From Streptomyces sp. NBC_00557 (lineage in GTDB: Bacteria; Actinomycetota; Actinomycetes; Streptomycetales; Streptomycetaceae), in contig NZ_CP107796.1 in assembly GCF_036345995.1 (NCBI RefSeq), positions 5,642,001 through 5,706,000 on the forward strand: a stretch of DNA of 64,000 bases, written 5' to 3'. A program made the translations under genes and the position numbers. The notes beneath the pieces were generated by a model. It searched no databases and was not told the origin of the DNA. It worked only from the letters and a program-made list of their open reading frames with translations. Numbering within the stretch: position 1 is the stretch's first letter; every line of letters begins with the position of its first letter. This document shows, one piece after another, positions 1 to 8,867 of this stretch.

Positions 1-158
<158 letters not shown>

Positions 159-202
159 GCAGAGCGGGCTGTCTGTCGACCGCTGAAGGGGTGGGCCTGA
201 GG

Positions 203-1186
203 TCAGAGGGCCCACCCACGTCGGTCGGCCAGCCATCGCAGTGTGACCTCTCCACACCAGGTCTGGTGCTGGCGAATGTGTGGTGACCAGTCTGCTGGGG
301 GCTGTCCGCCGGAGCTGAGGAAGAACCCTGAGAGGGCGGCGAGTGCCGCGTCGAGTTGCTCGCTGGCGACTCCGCGGGCGGTGGGGTGCCGTACGAACAG
401 GGACGTGGCATCGTGGCCGTCGGCGTAGGCGGTGGCCAGGAGCAGGACGAGGTCGAACCAGCTCGCCCCCAGGCAGGGCCAATTCCAGTCACAGATCCAC
501 GCGGCGCCGTACGCGTCGATCAGCACGTTGTCCTGGCGTAGGTCGTGGTGGAGGACGGCATTGCCTGCGACGGCCTGCCGCCATCCGCCTTCCAGGCTGG
601 CCAGCACGTCCAGCAGGTCGAGCGGCACCCAGGAAGGCAGTGTGCCCGTGGGTGTGCCGCCTCTGGCGAGGGCGCGCCAGTCGGCGAAGTCACCGCCGTC
701 ACCCACGGGCTTGAGACCCACTTGTTGGAGTGCTGTGGATGGGGTGGAGAGTGCCTCGGCCGTGATCGTGTAGGCATCGAGGGTGGCCGTGAGCTCATCA
801 GGCTTCCATGGCGAGGCGGGCATCCGTCCACCGGGGACAGCGTCGATGCCGAGAACGACCCATCCGTCGTGCTCCTCAATCCACTGCAGGCGGGGCGCCG
901 GAATCTCTGCCGGGAGTGCCTGGTTGATCAACGCTTCCCTGCGGTAGGAGTCGGCGACCACGCTGTTGTCCAGGCTGTTGACCGCCTTGACGAACAGAGG
1001 TCCAAGGGCGCCGCGGAGTACTGCGGCGAAGCCGCTGGTAAATCCGCTCCCTGCGCTGCGCCCGGCCTGTACCGAGCCTCCGAGGCGTCGGGTGATGAGC
1101 TGGCGCACATTTTGTGGGAGGTCCTTCCAGTCTGGGCGTACCGCCGTGGCGTTGTACTGAAGGCGTGAGGTGATGACGTCAGGCAT
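203..1186 (-). CDS. Aminoglycoside phosphotransferase (APH)-fold kinase
   Basis: A 327-aa protein of the APH/choline kinase fold. The catalytic loop HHDLRQDN (about residues 213-220) holds the Brenner-type Asp215 and Asn220. A DFG-equivalent DWNWP follows, with Asp233 as the likely Mg ligand. A glycine-rich stretch (GSGFTSGFAA) near the N terminus can bind ATP. The family phosphorylates aminoglycosides, other small molecules or sugars; the substrate here is unknown. I chose ATG 1186 because MPDVITSRLQYNATA resembles the usual N terminus of Streptomyces members; an upstream GTG at 1234 is also in frame. A weak hairpin (191-215) separates it from serS on the other strand. Confidence 0.72.
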   Translation of the reverse strand: MPDVITSRLQYNATAVRPDWKDLPQNVRQLITRRLGGSVQAGRSAGSGFTSGFAAVLRGALGPLFVKAVNSLDNSVVADSYRREALINQALPAEIPAPRLQWIEEHDGWVVLGIDAVPGGRMPASPWKPDELTATLDAYTITAEALSTPSTALQQVGLKPVGDGGDFADWRALARGGTPTGTLPSWVPLDLLDVLASLEGGWRQAVAGNAVLHHDLRQDNVLIDAYGAAWICDWNWPCLGASWFDLVLLLATAYADGHDATSLFVRHPTARGVASEQLDAALAALSGFFLSSGGQPPADWSPHIRQHQTWCGEVTLRWLADRRGWAL

Positions 1187-1230
1187 GCGGTCAGGATGGC
1201 GGAGTTGTGTTTCCCGGCGCGATGGAATTG

Positions 1231-1464
1231 TCACGTGGATCCGTGTCCGTCCAAATCGCCGACTGAACCTGTATGCCTCCGGGTGGCGTCATCATCAGGG
1301 CGTCCGCCACTGTCGGCGAGCAGGTCTCGCGGGCCTTCCCACCGGCCCATGGAGGCGTCCTCGAGTACGCGGCGCAGTGCGTCGTCGTCCCTCGCTGGAT
1401 GCTTGTCGAGAAGTTGTCTGGTTCTCATTGCATCACGCGCCCATCCGTGCTGAGCCACGGCCAC
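1231..1464 (-). pseudogene. Short remnant of a Streptomyces hypothetical protein
   Basis: A 77-aa frame with codon use like a real gene. The stretch DDALRRVLEDASMGRWEGPR resembles the N-terminal part of larger helical or TPR-like proteins common in Streptomyces. The frame loses that resemblance after about residue 52 and stops early. Its TGA overlaps an in-frame GTG of the downstream kinase (GTGA, 1231-1234). I read it as a truncated gene, but it could be a small intact gene coupled to the kinase. Confidence 0.3.
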
Positions 1465-1889
1465 CGCTGTGGCGCAGGGCGGAGTGCTCGGGCTCGATGG
1501 CCGACACGGACGGCCCAGTCTTGAACAGGCCGATTATCGATGTTCTGGACACGCGAGTGGCGGGAGAGAGGCGTTTCTCGATTGCGTACCTGCTCGCGGT
1601 CTTCGTATCCTTCCGGACAACGCGTAGACGGAGACGAGTAGCCAGGGATCACGCGAGCAGAGAGAGCCGCCGGGAGCTGGGAAGGCGGTCTCGCGCCCCG
1701 AGGTGAAGACCCTCCCGAGCGCGGGGAGGAACGGCCCCATCTGGTGGCCCAATGCCCCGCCGGCCGGCCCCCGTCACCGGGCCCGAATGAGGCCGCCATC
1801 AGATGGCGGCGAAAGTGCGGTGGCACCGCGAGTTGCCCTTCTCGCCCGCACTCCCAAGGGATCATGACGACGTCCTTCGGAGGACCGCA
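1465..1889. other. Intergenic region upstream of the aspartyl-tRNA synthetase
   Basis: About 425 bases between divergent genes. I see no convincing gene, tRNA or T-box here. The last part carries the ribosome site CGGAGGA (about 1878-1884) five to six bases before the ATG of the synthetase. The promoters of both flanking transcripts must lie here, but no clear -35/-10 pair stands out. Confidence 0.4.
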
Positions 1890-3200
1890 ATGATCCAAAG
1901 CCGCGTACACGTCTCTGACCTGCGAGAACACGTCGGCCGTACCGTTACCGTCTGCGGCTGGGTGAACACCCTCCGCCTTCAGCGCAAGATGCAGTTCGTC
2001 ATCGTGCGGGACAACACCGGGCTCGTGCAGGTGACCCACAAGCGTGACGACGGACCGCTGGAAGCGCAGCTCGAAACCCTCACCCCTGAGTCCGCCGTCA
2101 AGATCACCGGACGCATCGTGGACGCCGCCCAGGTCAAACTCGGCGGCCTGGAACTCGTCCCTGAAGCCGTCGAGGTTCTGAACCTGGCCGCCACGCCGCT
2201 GCCGATTGACGAGCACACCGGGATCGAGCACCGGCTGGACTGGCGCTTCCTCGACGTGCGCCGGCGTCCTGCCACCCAGCTGATGTTCGCCGTGCAGACC
2301 ACCCTGGAGCAGGGGATGCGCGAATACGCCTACGCGCAGGGTGCCACGGAGATGCACACGCCCAAGCTCATGGGCACGGCCTCGGAGTCCGGCGCGGAGG
2401 TCTTCAAGCTCGGCTACTTCGGTCGCAACGCCTACCTCGCCCAGTCGCCGCAGTTCTACAAGCAGATGGCGATCTCCGCCGGCGTCGAGAAGGTCTTCGA
2501 GATCGGCCCCGTCTTCCGTGCGGAGCCTTCGTTCACCTCCCGGCACGCCACCGAGTTCACCGGCGTCGACGTTGAGCTGGCCTGGATCGATGGCGTCGAG
2601 GACGTCATGGCGTTCGAGGAGCAGATGCTCGCCCACGCGATCGCCAAGGTGGCCGACGCCCACGGCGAGGCCATCCGGGAACAGTTCGGTGTGGAGATCA
2701 CCGTCCCCACAACGCCTTTCCCGCGCATCACGATGGCCGAGGCGCACGACATCCTGCGCAAGAGCGGCTGGGACCCGGAAGGCATCAAGGAAGACCTGGA
2801 CCCGGAGGGCGAGCGGAACATCAGTGCCCACATCCAGCAGGCGACCGGCCACGAGTTCGTGTTCATCACGCACTACCCGGTGAGCATCCGGCCCTTTTAC
2901 CACATGCGGCCGGCCGACGACCCGAGTGTGACCCTGAGCTTCGACCTGCTGTGGAAGGGGCTGGAGGTCACCACGGGGGCTCAGCGCGAGCACCGCTACG
3001 ACGTGCTGCTGAAGCAAGCAGCCGAGAAGGGCATGAGTACCGAGCCGATGCAGGACTACCTGAACGCGTTCCGGTACGGGTGCCCGCCGCATGGCGGTCT
3101 GGGCATGGGCCTTGGACGGGTGCTGATGGTGATGCTCGGCCTGGAGTCGATCCGTGAGGCCACCTTCCTCTTCCGCGGGCCGAACCGGCTCACCCCGTAA
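1890..3200 (+). CDS. Archaeal/eukaryal-type aspartyl-tRNA synthetase (probably non-discriminating)
   Basis: A 436-aa class IIb synthetase that charges tRNA with aspartate. An N-terminal OB fold (about residues 1-105, with VTVCGWVNTLR) binds the anticodon. The catalytic core shows QSPQFYKQM, motif 2 FEIGPVFRAEPS and motif 3 GLGMGLGRVLMVMLG. The length matches the short archaeal AspRS (about 430-440 aa) rather than the bacterial enzyme (about 590 aa, with a GAD insertion), which Streptomyces normally uses. AsnRS is a less likely alternative. ATG 1890 is chosen for its CGGAGGA ribosome site. The gene is monocistronic and ends at a strong hairpin. A second copy may be a resistant variant or serve the adjoining cluster; that is inference. 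Confidence 0.88.
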   Translation: MIQSRVHVSDLREHVGRTVTVCGWVNTLRLQRKMQFVIVRDNTGLVQVTHKRDDGPLEAQLETLTPESAVKITGRIVDAAQVKLGGLELVPEAVEVLNLAATPLPIDEHTGIEHRLDWRFLDVRRRPATQLMFAVQTTLEQGMREYAYAQGATEMHTPKLMGTASESGAEVFKLGYFGRNAYLAQSPQFYKQMAISAGVEKVFEIGPVFRAEPSFTSRHATEFTGVDVELAWIDGVEDVMAFEEQMLAHAIAKVADAHGEAIREQFGVEITVPTTPFPRITMAEAHDILRKSGWDPEGIKEDLDPEGERNISAHIQQATGHEFVFITHYPVSIRPFYHMRPADDPSVTLSFDLLWKGLEVTTGAQREHRYDVLLKQAAEKGMSTEPMQDYLNAFRYGCPPHGGLGMGLGRVLMVMLGLESIREATFLFRGPNRLTP

Positions 3201-3213
3201 CGGACCTTGGATG

Positions 3214-3254
3214 GTGCTCCACGGCACGGGCCGACGCCGCGTGCCGTGGAGCAC
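3214..3254. terminator. Bidirectional intrinsic terminator
   Basis: A perfect 15-bp stem, GTGCTCCACGGCACG (3214-3228) paired with its complement (3240-3254), around an 11-base loop. It lies between the convergent synthetase and oxygenase genes, so it can stop transcription from both sides. Confidence 0.85.
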
Positions 3255-3258
3255 CTGC

Positions 3259-4029
3259 TCAGTAGCGGACATTGCGCAGGTCATGCGTCCATGCCTCGCC
3301 GGGGTTCTTGTCCCAGTAGGCCCGCAGGGCCAGCTCCCTCTCCGAGAAGCGGCCCTGGTGGCACAGGCCGCCGTGGGACAGCGTCACGCTCATGGCCAGT
3401 GCCGACTCCGTGGTGACCCAATGGGGGGTCAGAGCGTGACTCCACAGATGGTCGCCGGGGCGCATGGTGATGGACTGGCGATCAGCCGCCTCGTGCTCGG
3501 GCGGCTCCTCAGCGGTGGTCTCGCCGACTACCGCCGCTTCCGGCGACAGGTGTTTGCCGGGGTCGAGGTAGCTGTGGAACGTCTTGATGCCATGCACCTG
3601 CCAGACCAGGCCGTGGGAGTTGTCGTTGTGGTACGTCGAGGACGCACCGGCTGTTGACAGGAAGAGGATCGGCGCGAGGCGCTGCCAGGTGAAGCCGCGA
3701 GCGGACAGGTGAGTCCGCCACGGGATCATGACCTCCTCCTGGAAGCCGCTGAGCAGATCGCCGTAGAAGCGGTTGAGGTTGAAGTGCACCAGCCGGAACG
3801 GCCAGGTGACGATCTCCTCGATCGGCGCGGTGCGGAAGGCGGCTGTGCGGTCCATGCGAACCTGCCAGTCGTCGTCGCCGAGGATCGTGAATCGGACCTC
3901 TTCGTCCTTGCGGATGTTGTCGAGGACATCGACAGCTGGGACGAACAGGTAGTCGAAGGAGACATCCAGCTCGAAGTTCGGCGGCTGCCGCCAGCGATCG
4001 GTGAAGTCGTCGGGCGTCTTGATCGTCAT
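3259..4029 (-). CDS. JmjC/cupin-like Fe(II)/2-oxoglutarate oxygenase
   Basis: A 256-aa protein whose pattern fits the JmjC/cupin_8 dioxygenases. STYHNDNSH holds a candidate HxD iron pair (His134, Asp136), and TPHWV a distal histidine (His203). GIKTFHSYLDP lies between them, as in cupin-like hydroxylases. Such enzymes hydroxylate protein or peptide side chains using iron, oxygen and 2-oxoglutarate. It is the last gene of a leftward cluster with two radical-SAM enzymes, 31 bases after the second, which suggests peptide or amino-acid modification. ATG 4029 is chosen because the longer frame would run into the upstream gene. The substrate is unknown. Confidence 0.68.
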   Translation of the reverse strand: MTIKTPDDFTDRWRQPPNFELDVSFDYLFVPAVDVLDNIRKDEEVRFTILGDDDWQVRMDRTAAFRTAPIEEIVTWPFRLVHFNLNRFYGDLLSGFQEEVMIPWRTHLSARGFTWQRLAPILFLSTAGASSTYHNDNSHGLVWQVHGIKTFHSYLDPGKHLSPEAAVVGETTAEEPPEHEAADRQSITMRPGDHLWSHALTPHWVTTESALAMSVTLSHGGLCHQGRFSERELALRAYWDKNPGEAWTHDLRNVRY

Positions 4030-4060
4030 AGAAGGGGTCCATCGAGTCGTGTGCGCGTCA

Positions 4061-4966
4061 TCAGGCCGGCGCGGCGCACTCCGCACCGGCGGTGTCGCAG
4101 GTGGTTGAGGGGCGGCAGATGGCGGCGCAGTCCGGGGTCACCCGGTCCTGCGCCGGCGCGGTCAGGAACTGCTTGATCGCGGACCGCGGTGCGTCGACGC
4201 TGACGGATGTCTGGCCGTAGGGGCAGCGGCGTATGTGGCCGTCGGGGGAGACGTACGCGGTCGCGGAGCGACACAACCACCGCTCGCCCCCGTCCACGGG
4301 GAACTGCAGGTTCTTCAGTTCGCCGAGATAGGCGTGGTAGCGGTCAGACAGATGGAAGTGGCGGCCCAATACCTCGGCGTCGATCAGTTGTTGCACCAGG
4401 TAGTCCTGGACCGACTTACCGTCCCGGCGCAGAGCCCGCTCGTCGAGGACGACCGGGCTGAACTGGACTTCCACGTCGGCTTGGGACACCAGGTCGGCCA
4501 GTTCTTCGCACTCACCGTCGCTCAAGCCCCAACAGGTGAGGTGAAGGATCTTCACCTCAGTGCTGATGGCGCGCAGCGTTTCCATGCCCGAGGCGGCAGA
4601 CCGCGTCGTGCGCCCCGCCAGCATCGCACCTCGGGAGTCGGCGGAAACGGTGACGTTGGTCAGCAGGTGCGCGACCTGAGAGAGGGCGACGACCTCAGCC
4701 ACTGTGCGTGCTGATGTGACTATCGACACGGACATGCCGAACTGGTGGGCCAGCCGTACGAGTTGCCGGAGTTCGGGGTGGTGGGTCGGTTCTCCGCCGG
4801 TCAGGCAGACCCCTTCGACACCCACCTCTTTCAGCCGCGACAGGGTGCGGGTGTAGGTGGCGGTGTCCAGGAAGCCGTGGGCTCGGTCGGCCCGGAAGCA
4901 GAAGCCGCAGGCCACCTTGCAGTGTCCAGCGGTGGAGATCAGTGCGGTGCGGACTCGGGTACTCAT
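4061..4966 (-). CDS. Radical SAM enzyme (second of pair)
   Basis: A 301-aa protein. The CxxxCxxC cluster motif is CKVACGFC (Cys16, Cys20, Cys23), and LTGGEPTHHPELR is the usual SAM-binding GGEP segment. It lacks a long SPASM domain but ends with several cysteines (RRCPYG, DCAAICRP, ACDTAG-like), which may hold an auxiliary cluster. The start ATG overlaps the stop of the upstream radical-SAM gene (ATGA, 4963-4966), so the two are translationally coupled. The protein resembles MoaA-like and RiPP-modifying enzymes. No substrate can be named. Confidence 0.82.
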   Translation of the reverse strand: MSTRVRTALISTAGHCKVACGFCFRADRAHGFLDTATYTRTLSRLKEVGVEGVCLTGGEPTHHPELRQLVRLAHQFGMSVSIVTSARTVAEVVALSQVAHLLTNVTVSADSRGAMLAGRTTRSAASGMETLRAISTEVKILHLTCWGLSDGECEELADLVSQADVEVQFSPVVLDERALRRDGKSVQDYLVQQLIDAEVLGRHFHLSDRYHAYLGELKNLQFPVDGGERWLCRSATAYVSPDGHIRRCPYGQTSVSVDAPRSAIKQFLTAPAQDRVTPDCAAICRPSTTCDTAGAECAAPA

Positions 4967-6264
4967 TGCACCCCCGTGTTGTCCCAGACGGCGATCTCCA
5001 CGCTGGTCCTGTAGAACTCGCACATTTCGGGGTCCGGACGGTCGCCGCCGATGAGAGCCTGCTCGTTGCGGGACGGCCCGCCGCAGATGGCCAACGCCGG
5101 GCAGTTCCCACAATCGGTGATAGGGGCGACCTTCTTGGCCACGCCGGCCATGAGGCTGGGGTTTGCGCGCAGCGCGTCAAGGGTGTGCAGGAAGGACGGC
5201 TCGGTGAAATTGATGTCACACAGGCTGACCCGGTTGCCCGGCAGTAGGGCTGCGTTCAGGCTGCGGTCGCCCTGCATGTGGTCGAACAGCATGGGCCGGC
5301 GGGTGTCGAGCGCCTGGAAGGCACGGTCCAGGACGGAGAAGAGCATTCCGCCCCGCCCCAAGGCTGCCAGCCGTGCCTCGTAGAGTTCGCGGGCGAGGTC
5401 GGCGCCCTGTACCCGCCACTGGCCCCCGGTGGGGATGGGGGTGTTGACGTAGATGAACTTCAGCCCGAGGTCATCGATGATCCACCTGACCGTCTCGGCA
5501 AGGCGACCGATGTTGGCGGCCGTCGGGGTGAGGTTGCACCCCACGTGCAGTCCCTCAGCGGCGACGAACCGGGCGACGTTGCGGCGAATCCGGTCGTCAG
5601 CGGGCTGGCCACCGAGAAGTAAGCGGTGGGCGGAGTTGACGCCCGGGGGGCCGTCGATGGAGATACCGACCCCGTACTGGTACGCCACGAAGTGACTGAG
5701 GGCATCGTCGGTCAAGCGGGCACCGTTGGTGACGACCGTACGCCGCACTCGGGCTACGTCGTAGCGGTCGGCCAGCGTATCGGCGAGTTGGTCGCCGTAC
5801 TGCATAAGGTCGAAGCGGATGGTCGGCTCGCCGCCGAACCACTGGATGGACACTTCCTCCTGCCCGGCGTTCTGCTCGAACAGGAACTCCAGCCCCTCCG
5901 ACAGTTCTTCCTTCGTCATGTCCGGCTTGCCGCTGTTCGTGTCGACGAAGCAGTAGGTGCAGGCCATGTTGCAGCGATCGGTGAGGACTACTCGCAATCC
6001 GCTGATTCGGCTGGGGGCGGCGTCGAGGCCGAGGAGTCGAAGACGTTCATGGAGTGCTTCACGTCGGTCGACGACAGGGCCGTCGGGGGTGAAGCCGAGC
6101 CCGGCGAGGGCTTCATGTGTCGCGGTCGGGGGGACCCCGGCGAGGTCGTGGACCTCGCCGGAGTCGATGAACACACTGTCCAGTCCGACAGGGTCGAGGA
6201 GAACCGCTTCCCCGCCCCGCTCGTACTGGAAGTACTTCCCCCACAGCATCCGGGGGGCGGCCAT
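4963..6264 (-). CDS. SPASM-type radical SAM enzyme
   Basis: A 433-aa protein of the anSME/peptide-maturase group. An N-terminal segment of about 85 residues precedes the core motif CNMACTYC (Cys98, Cys102, Cys105). WFGGEPTIR follows, and a C-terminal cysteine set (DCGNCPALAICGG, later CEFY) forms a SPASM-like auxiliary Fe-S domain. These enzymes usually modify residues of a ribosomal peptide or protein. The start lies 5 bases after the stop of the 119-aa gene, and the gene is coupled to the next radical-SAM gene. The order (small protein, two radical SAMs, oxygenase) suggests a modification pathway acting on that small protein or an unseen peptide. Confidence 0.85.
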   Translation of the reverse strand: MAAPRMLWGKYFQYERGGEAVLLDPVGLDSVFIDSGEVHDLAGVPPTATHEALAGLGFTPDGPVVDRREALHERLRLLGLDAAPSRISGLRVVLTDRCNMACTYCFVDTNSGKPDMTKEELSEGLEFLFEQNAGQEEVSIQWFGGEPTIRFDLMQYGDQLADTLADRYDVARVRRTVVTNGARLTDDALSHFVAYQYGVGISIDGPPGVNSAHRLLLGGQPADDRIRRNVARFVAAEGLHVGCNLTPTAANIGRLAETVRWIIDDLGLKFIYVNTPIPTGGQWRVQGADLARELYEARLAALGRGGMLFSVLDRAFQALDTRRPMLFDHMQGDRSLNAALLPGNRVSLCDINFTEPSFLHTLDALRANPSLMAGVAKKVAPITDCGNCPALAICGGPSRNEQALIGGDRPDPEMCEFYRTSVEIAVWDNTGVQ

Positions 6265-6269
6265 GAGCG

Positions 6270-6629
6270 TCAGGCCGCCGTTTCCTCTTCGGCGATGCCG
6301 AGCTCGCCCATGACCTCGCGCACCTGCCGCTCGGCGGTGGCCTGGAGCTCCGCCGAGGCAGCCGGGGAGCCACCGTCGGCGAGCACGATCACCCCGGGCA
6401 GGGACGGGTTGGGGGCGATCACCGTGATGCCGGCCGGGTCGGTGCTGATGACCATGACCGCGTCCTTCAGCTCCACCCAGTCGGTCCGTTCCTTCAGGGC
6501 CTCCATGATGCGGCCCTGCTTCTCCTGGAACGAGGCCCGCTCGCCCATCCACACGCCCGCCTTGGACTTGGAGTCCACGACGTCCGCGTAGATCAGGTGG
6601 TCCTTCTTCTCTCGCCTGGCTTGAGGCAC
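6270..6629 (-). CDS. 119-aa protein heading the radical-SAM cluster
   Basis: I do not recognise this family. The protein has a charged N terminus, a central hydrophobic stretch VMVISTDPAGITVIAP resembling beta strands, and an acidic helical end (VREVMGELGIAEEETAA). A GTG start with GAGAGG upstream fits. It is the first gene of the leftward operon and lies five bases before the SPASM radical-SAM gene. Its position would suit a substrate, leader-binding partner or scaffold, but it has no cysteine and no repeated core typical of a RiPP precursor. The function is open. Confidence 0.6.
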   Translation of the reverse strand: MPQARREKKDHLIYADVVDSKSKAGVWMGERASFQEKQGRIMEALKERTDWVELKDAVMVISTDPAGITVIAPNPSLPGVIVLADGGSPAASAELQATAERQVREVMGELGIAEEETAA

Positions 6630-6764
6630 AGCTGATCCTCTCGTTGGGTGTCGGGATGTGCTGGTACAACCACTTGCATCCGCCGGAACCCGGCGGGTGC
6701 CGTCCCACGGGGAGTTGGTGAGACGGCGCCGCTCTGCCGCAAGCGAGTACGGTCCTGCAGGCCC

Positions 6765-7220
6765 TTACAGGCCACCGCGCTCGGGCGGCGGAGCGAGTCT
6801 TAGGGGGGTGCCTTCGCGCTCCCTGCGTGCCTTGATCAAGGCTCGAAGCAGCCCGTCAGCAGAAGTGAGGGTGCGGGAACCGGTGGGCAGCCGGTACCAG
6901 TGCAGCCCGAGCCCCGACGTTCGCTTCGCCGGGGGAACCAGGACGTGGCAGGACGTCCCCAGCGCAACTGTGCCCGGTTCGTCCCAGCGCGCAGCTGTGC
7001 CGACGGGCGTCATGAAGTACATACGCGGCGCGCGTCCGCCGTCGTCCAGTACGACGGACCCGGCAGGTAGTCCTTGCTCTTCGATGAGCTCTACCGCCCT
7101 GCGACCAACCTGTTCGGGCGCACGGATGGCGTCCCACCACGTACCGGCGGGACACAACTCCGGCTCGCTGCCGATGGGCATCCACCTCGGCAGTCGAGCA
7201 GTCGGGATCGCGTCCGGCAT
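6765..7220 (-). CDS. Conserved Streptomyces small protein next to XRE regulator
   Basis: A 151-aa protein. MPDAIPTARLPRWMPIGSEP and ALGTSCHVLVPPAKR resemble a family often found beside XRE regulators in Streptomyces, frequently annotated hypothetical or bifunctional primase-like. No catalytic motif is visible. It is rich in proline and tryptophan, cytoplasmic, with no signal peptide. The start at 7220 follows family usage; the frame stays open to an ATG at 7313. It lies 119 bases downstream of the XRE gene on the same strand and is probably co-transcribed and controlled by it. Confidence 0.55.
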   Translation of the reverse strand: MPDAIPTARLPRWMPIGSEPELCPAGTWWDAIRAPEQVGRRAVELIEEQGLPAGSVVLDDGGRAPRMYFMTPVGTAARWDEPGTVALGTSCHVLVPPAKRTSGLGLHWYRLPTGSRTLTSADGLLRALIKARREREGTPLRLAPPPERGGL

Positions 7221-7339
7221 AGGAAAGGCCCCCTCACAACTGAGTGTGAGAGGACCATTCCACTCTGGAAGCGGGTCTGCGCGGACAAACTGTCCGTACC
7301 CAATTCCGGCCAACTAGCGCCCGGTTGAGGCGAGTTGTG

Positions 7340-8569
7340 CTAAGCGACTCCAGCCCAAGCACCGAAGGCGGAGAGTTCCACGGACGGATGTGTGTCCATA
7401 CGCAGGAGGGCGCCGAGCGTTTCGCGTACAGATGGGTGGAATCGCGTGTGATTCGGCGCGATCTTCCGGGCTCGCTTCAGCTCCGCGAACGCTCCACCGC
7501 GGTCGCCTTCCGCGAGTCGCGCGGAGGCCACGTCGATGTGGTGGTGGCTGGATCGCTCGCCAACCGTCGTGCTCGGCGGCGCCCACTCTGTCCCGCCCTG
7601 TCCCCACTCGGTGAGTCGAGCCAGAGCCTGCTCGCTGTCACCGGTGTCGATCAGCGTGTGCACCGCGTGAATCTTGATGTTCGTCGGCCCAAAGCTCATC
7701 TTGTAGGCAAGGCTGTCTCGGCTGCCGGCGATGAGCGCGACCTGCTCGGCCTCACGGAGGAACTCGTCAGCTCCGTCGGGGTTGTTGTCCCGAGACTCCA
7801 CTACCGCGAGCTTCAGCAGCAGCGCCCCATCGACTGCCAGCGCGTCGTGGGTGTACGAACGTTCCGGCTGGAGCCGCTCCAGCTCGCCGCGCAACCCCTT
7901 GAGCTTGCGGCGCGCAGACTCGGTCGCGCCCTGGCGCAGCATCGACCCCGCCACCAGGAAGCCGGCCGTGACCTGCATGAGCGGATCGCCGCTGCGGTCA
8001 GACGCCCAGCGAACTCGCTCCAGAGCGGTGTTGCCCAGGTCGTGGTGGCCCATCTTGTGGGCGAGGCTGTTCACGGCGCGGTAGGCGCGGGCCAGGTGCC
8101 AGAAGGCCTTCTGCTGTTCATCGCCGCGGGCATCGAGGGCAACGTGGGTGAGTTCGGTGATCACCGGAGGCAGCAGCGGCCCCATGGGCACGTACCGTGC
8201 GTCGCGCCGAAGAGCCGCGATCTGGTCGACTTCGGAGGCCAGAACCGCCAGCGGGCGTGGACGGGTCTCCAACTCGTCGGGTGTGTCGAAGCACAGCAGA
8301 ATCCGCCTCAGTTCCGGGATGACGGCGTGCACCCCGTCCTCGGCCTCCGGATCCCCGTAGTACGGCTGACCGGTCAGCACCTCCGGGCCGAAGTGCAGTG
8401 CCCGCGCCAAGGCCAACATCAGACTCGGCGTCGCCTTCCGGGCGCCCGACTCCAGCTTCTGTATGAGGCTTGGCGAGACCGCGACCCGCTGGGCAAGCTG
8501 CGCGGCGGACAGCCCGCGCGTCTTGCGTGCCACCCGGAGCCGGTCTCCCAGCGTCAAGCTTTCACCCAC
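7340..8569 (-). CDS. XRE-family regulator with C-terminal helical repeat region
   Basis: A 409-aa regulator. The N-terminal helix-turn-helix (GDRLRVARKTRGLSAAQLAQ, then VSPSLIQKLESG, about residues 7-45) binds DNA. The rest is a long helical region of TPR type (for example ARRKLKGLRGELERLQ), probably for ligand sensing or dimerisation. This layout is very common in Streptomyces beside a small partner protein. GTG 8569 is preferred for the AGGGG eight to nine bases upstream; an ATG at 8647 is in frame but lacks a ribosome site. It probably controls itself and the small gene downstream. Confidence 0.82.
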   Translation of the reverse strand: MGESLTLGDRLRVARKTRGLSAAQLAQRVAVSPSLIQKLESGARKATPSLMLALARALHFGPEVLTGQPYYGDPEAEDGVHAVIPELRRILLCFDTPDELETRPRPLAVLASEVDQIAALRRDARYVPMGPLLPPVITELTHVALDARGDEQQKAFWHLARAYRAVNSLAHKMGHHDLGNTALERVRWASDRSGDPLMQVTAGFLVAGSMLRQGATESARRKLKGLRGELERLQPERSYTHDALAVDGALLLKLAVVESRDNNPDGADEFLREAEQVALIAGSRDSLAYKMSFGPTNIKIHAVHTLIDTGDSEQALARLTEWGQGGTEWAPPSTTVGERSSHHHIDVASARLAEGDRGGAFAELKRARKIAPNHTRFHPSVRETLGALLRMDTHPSVELSAFGAWAGVA

Positions 8570-8867
8570 GTTGGCATCCCCTCGCTGATTCTGTGCAATG
8601 TGGCCAGAGTACGTACTGCCGACCATGCCCAGAAGGTTCGTCGCCAAGAGTTAACTGGCCGACTGAGTGAGGGCGGTCATGAACCCTGCTCCAGGGCGGG
8701 CGGGACACGGCTCGACCCACAGGCCGCTGTGGTCTCGATTTTGATCATTGTCGTCGAACCGTGATGATCACGGGGGGCATGCTGCCCAAGTTTGACCGAC
8801 CTCGGAGCGTGGGTTCAGCACTTCGCCACTGATCAAGCAGGGTCGGGCGCGTCACTCCGATTCCCTG
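8570..8867. other. Intergenic region between regulator and HNH-like gene
   Basis: About 300 bases with no gene that I can support. The 5' part must hold the promoter of the XRE gene. A short inverted sequence, CCGTGATGATCACGG (8760-8774), could be an operator. Nothing else stands out. Confidence 0.3.

Noticed and set aside
6270-6629. The 119-aa protein as a RiPP precursor
   Set aside because: It has no cysteine, no repeated or variable core and no leader-peptide signature; only its position argues for it.
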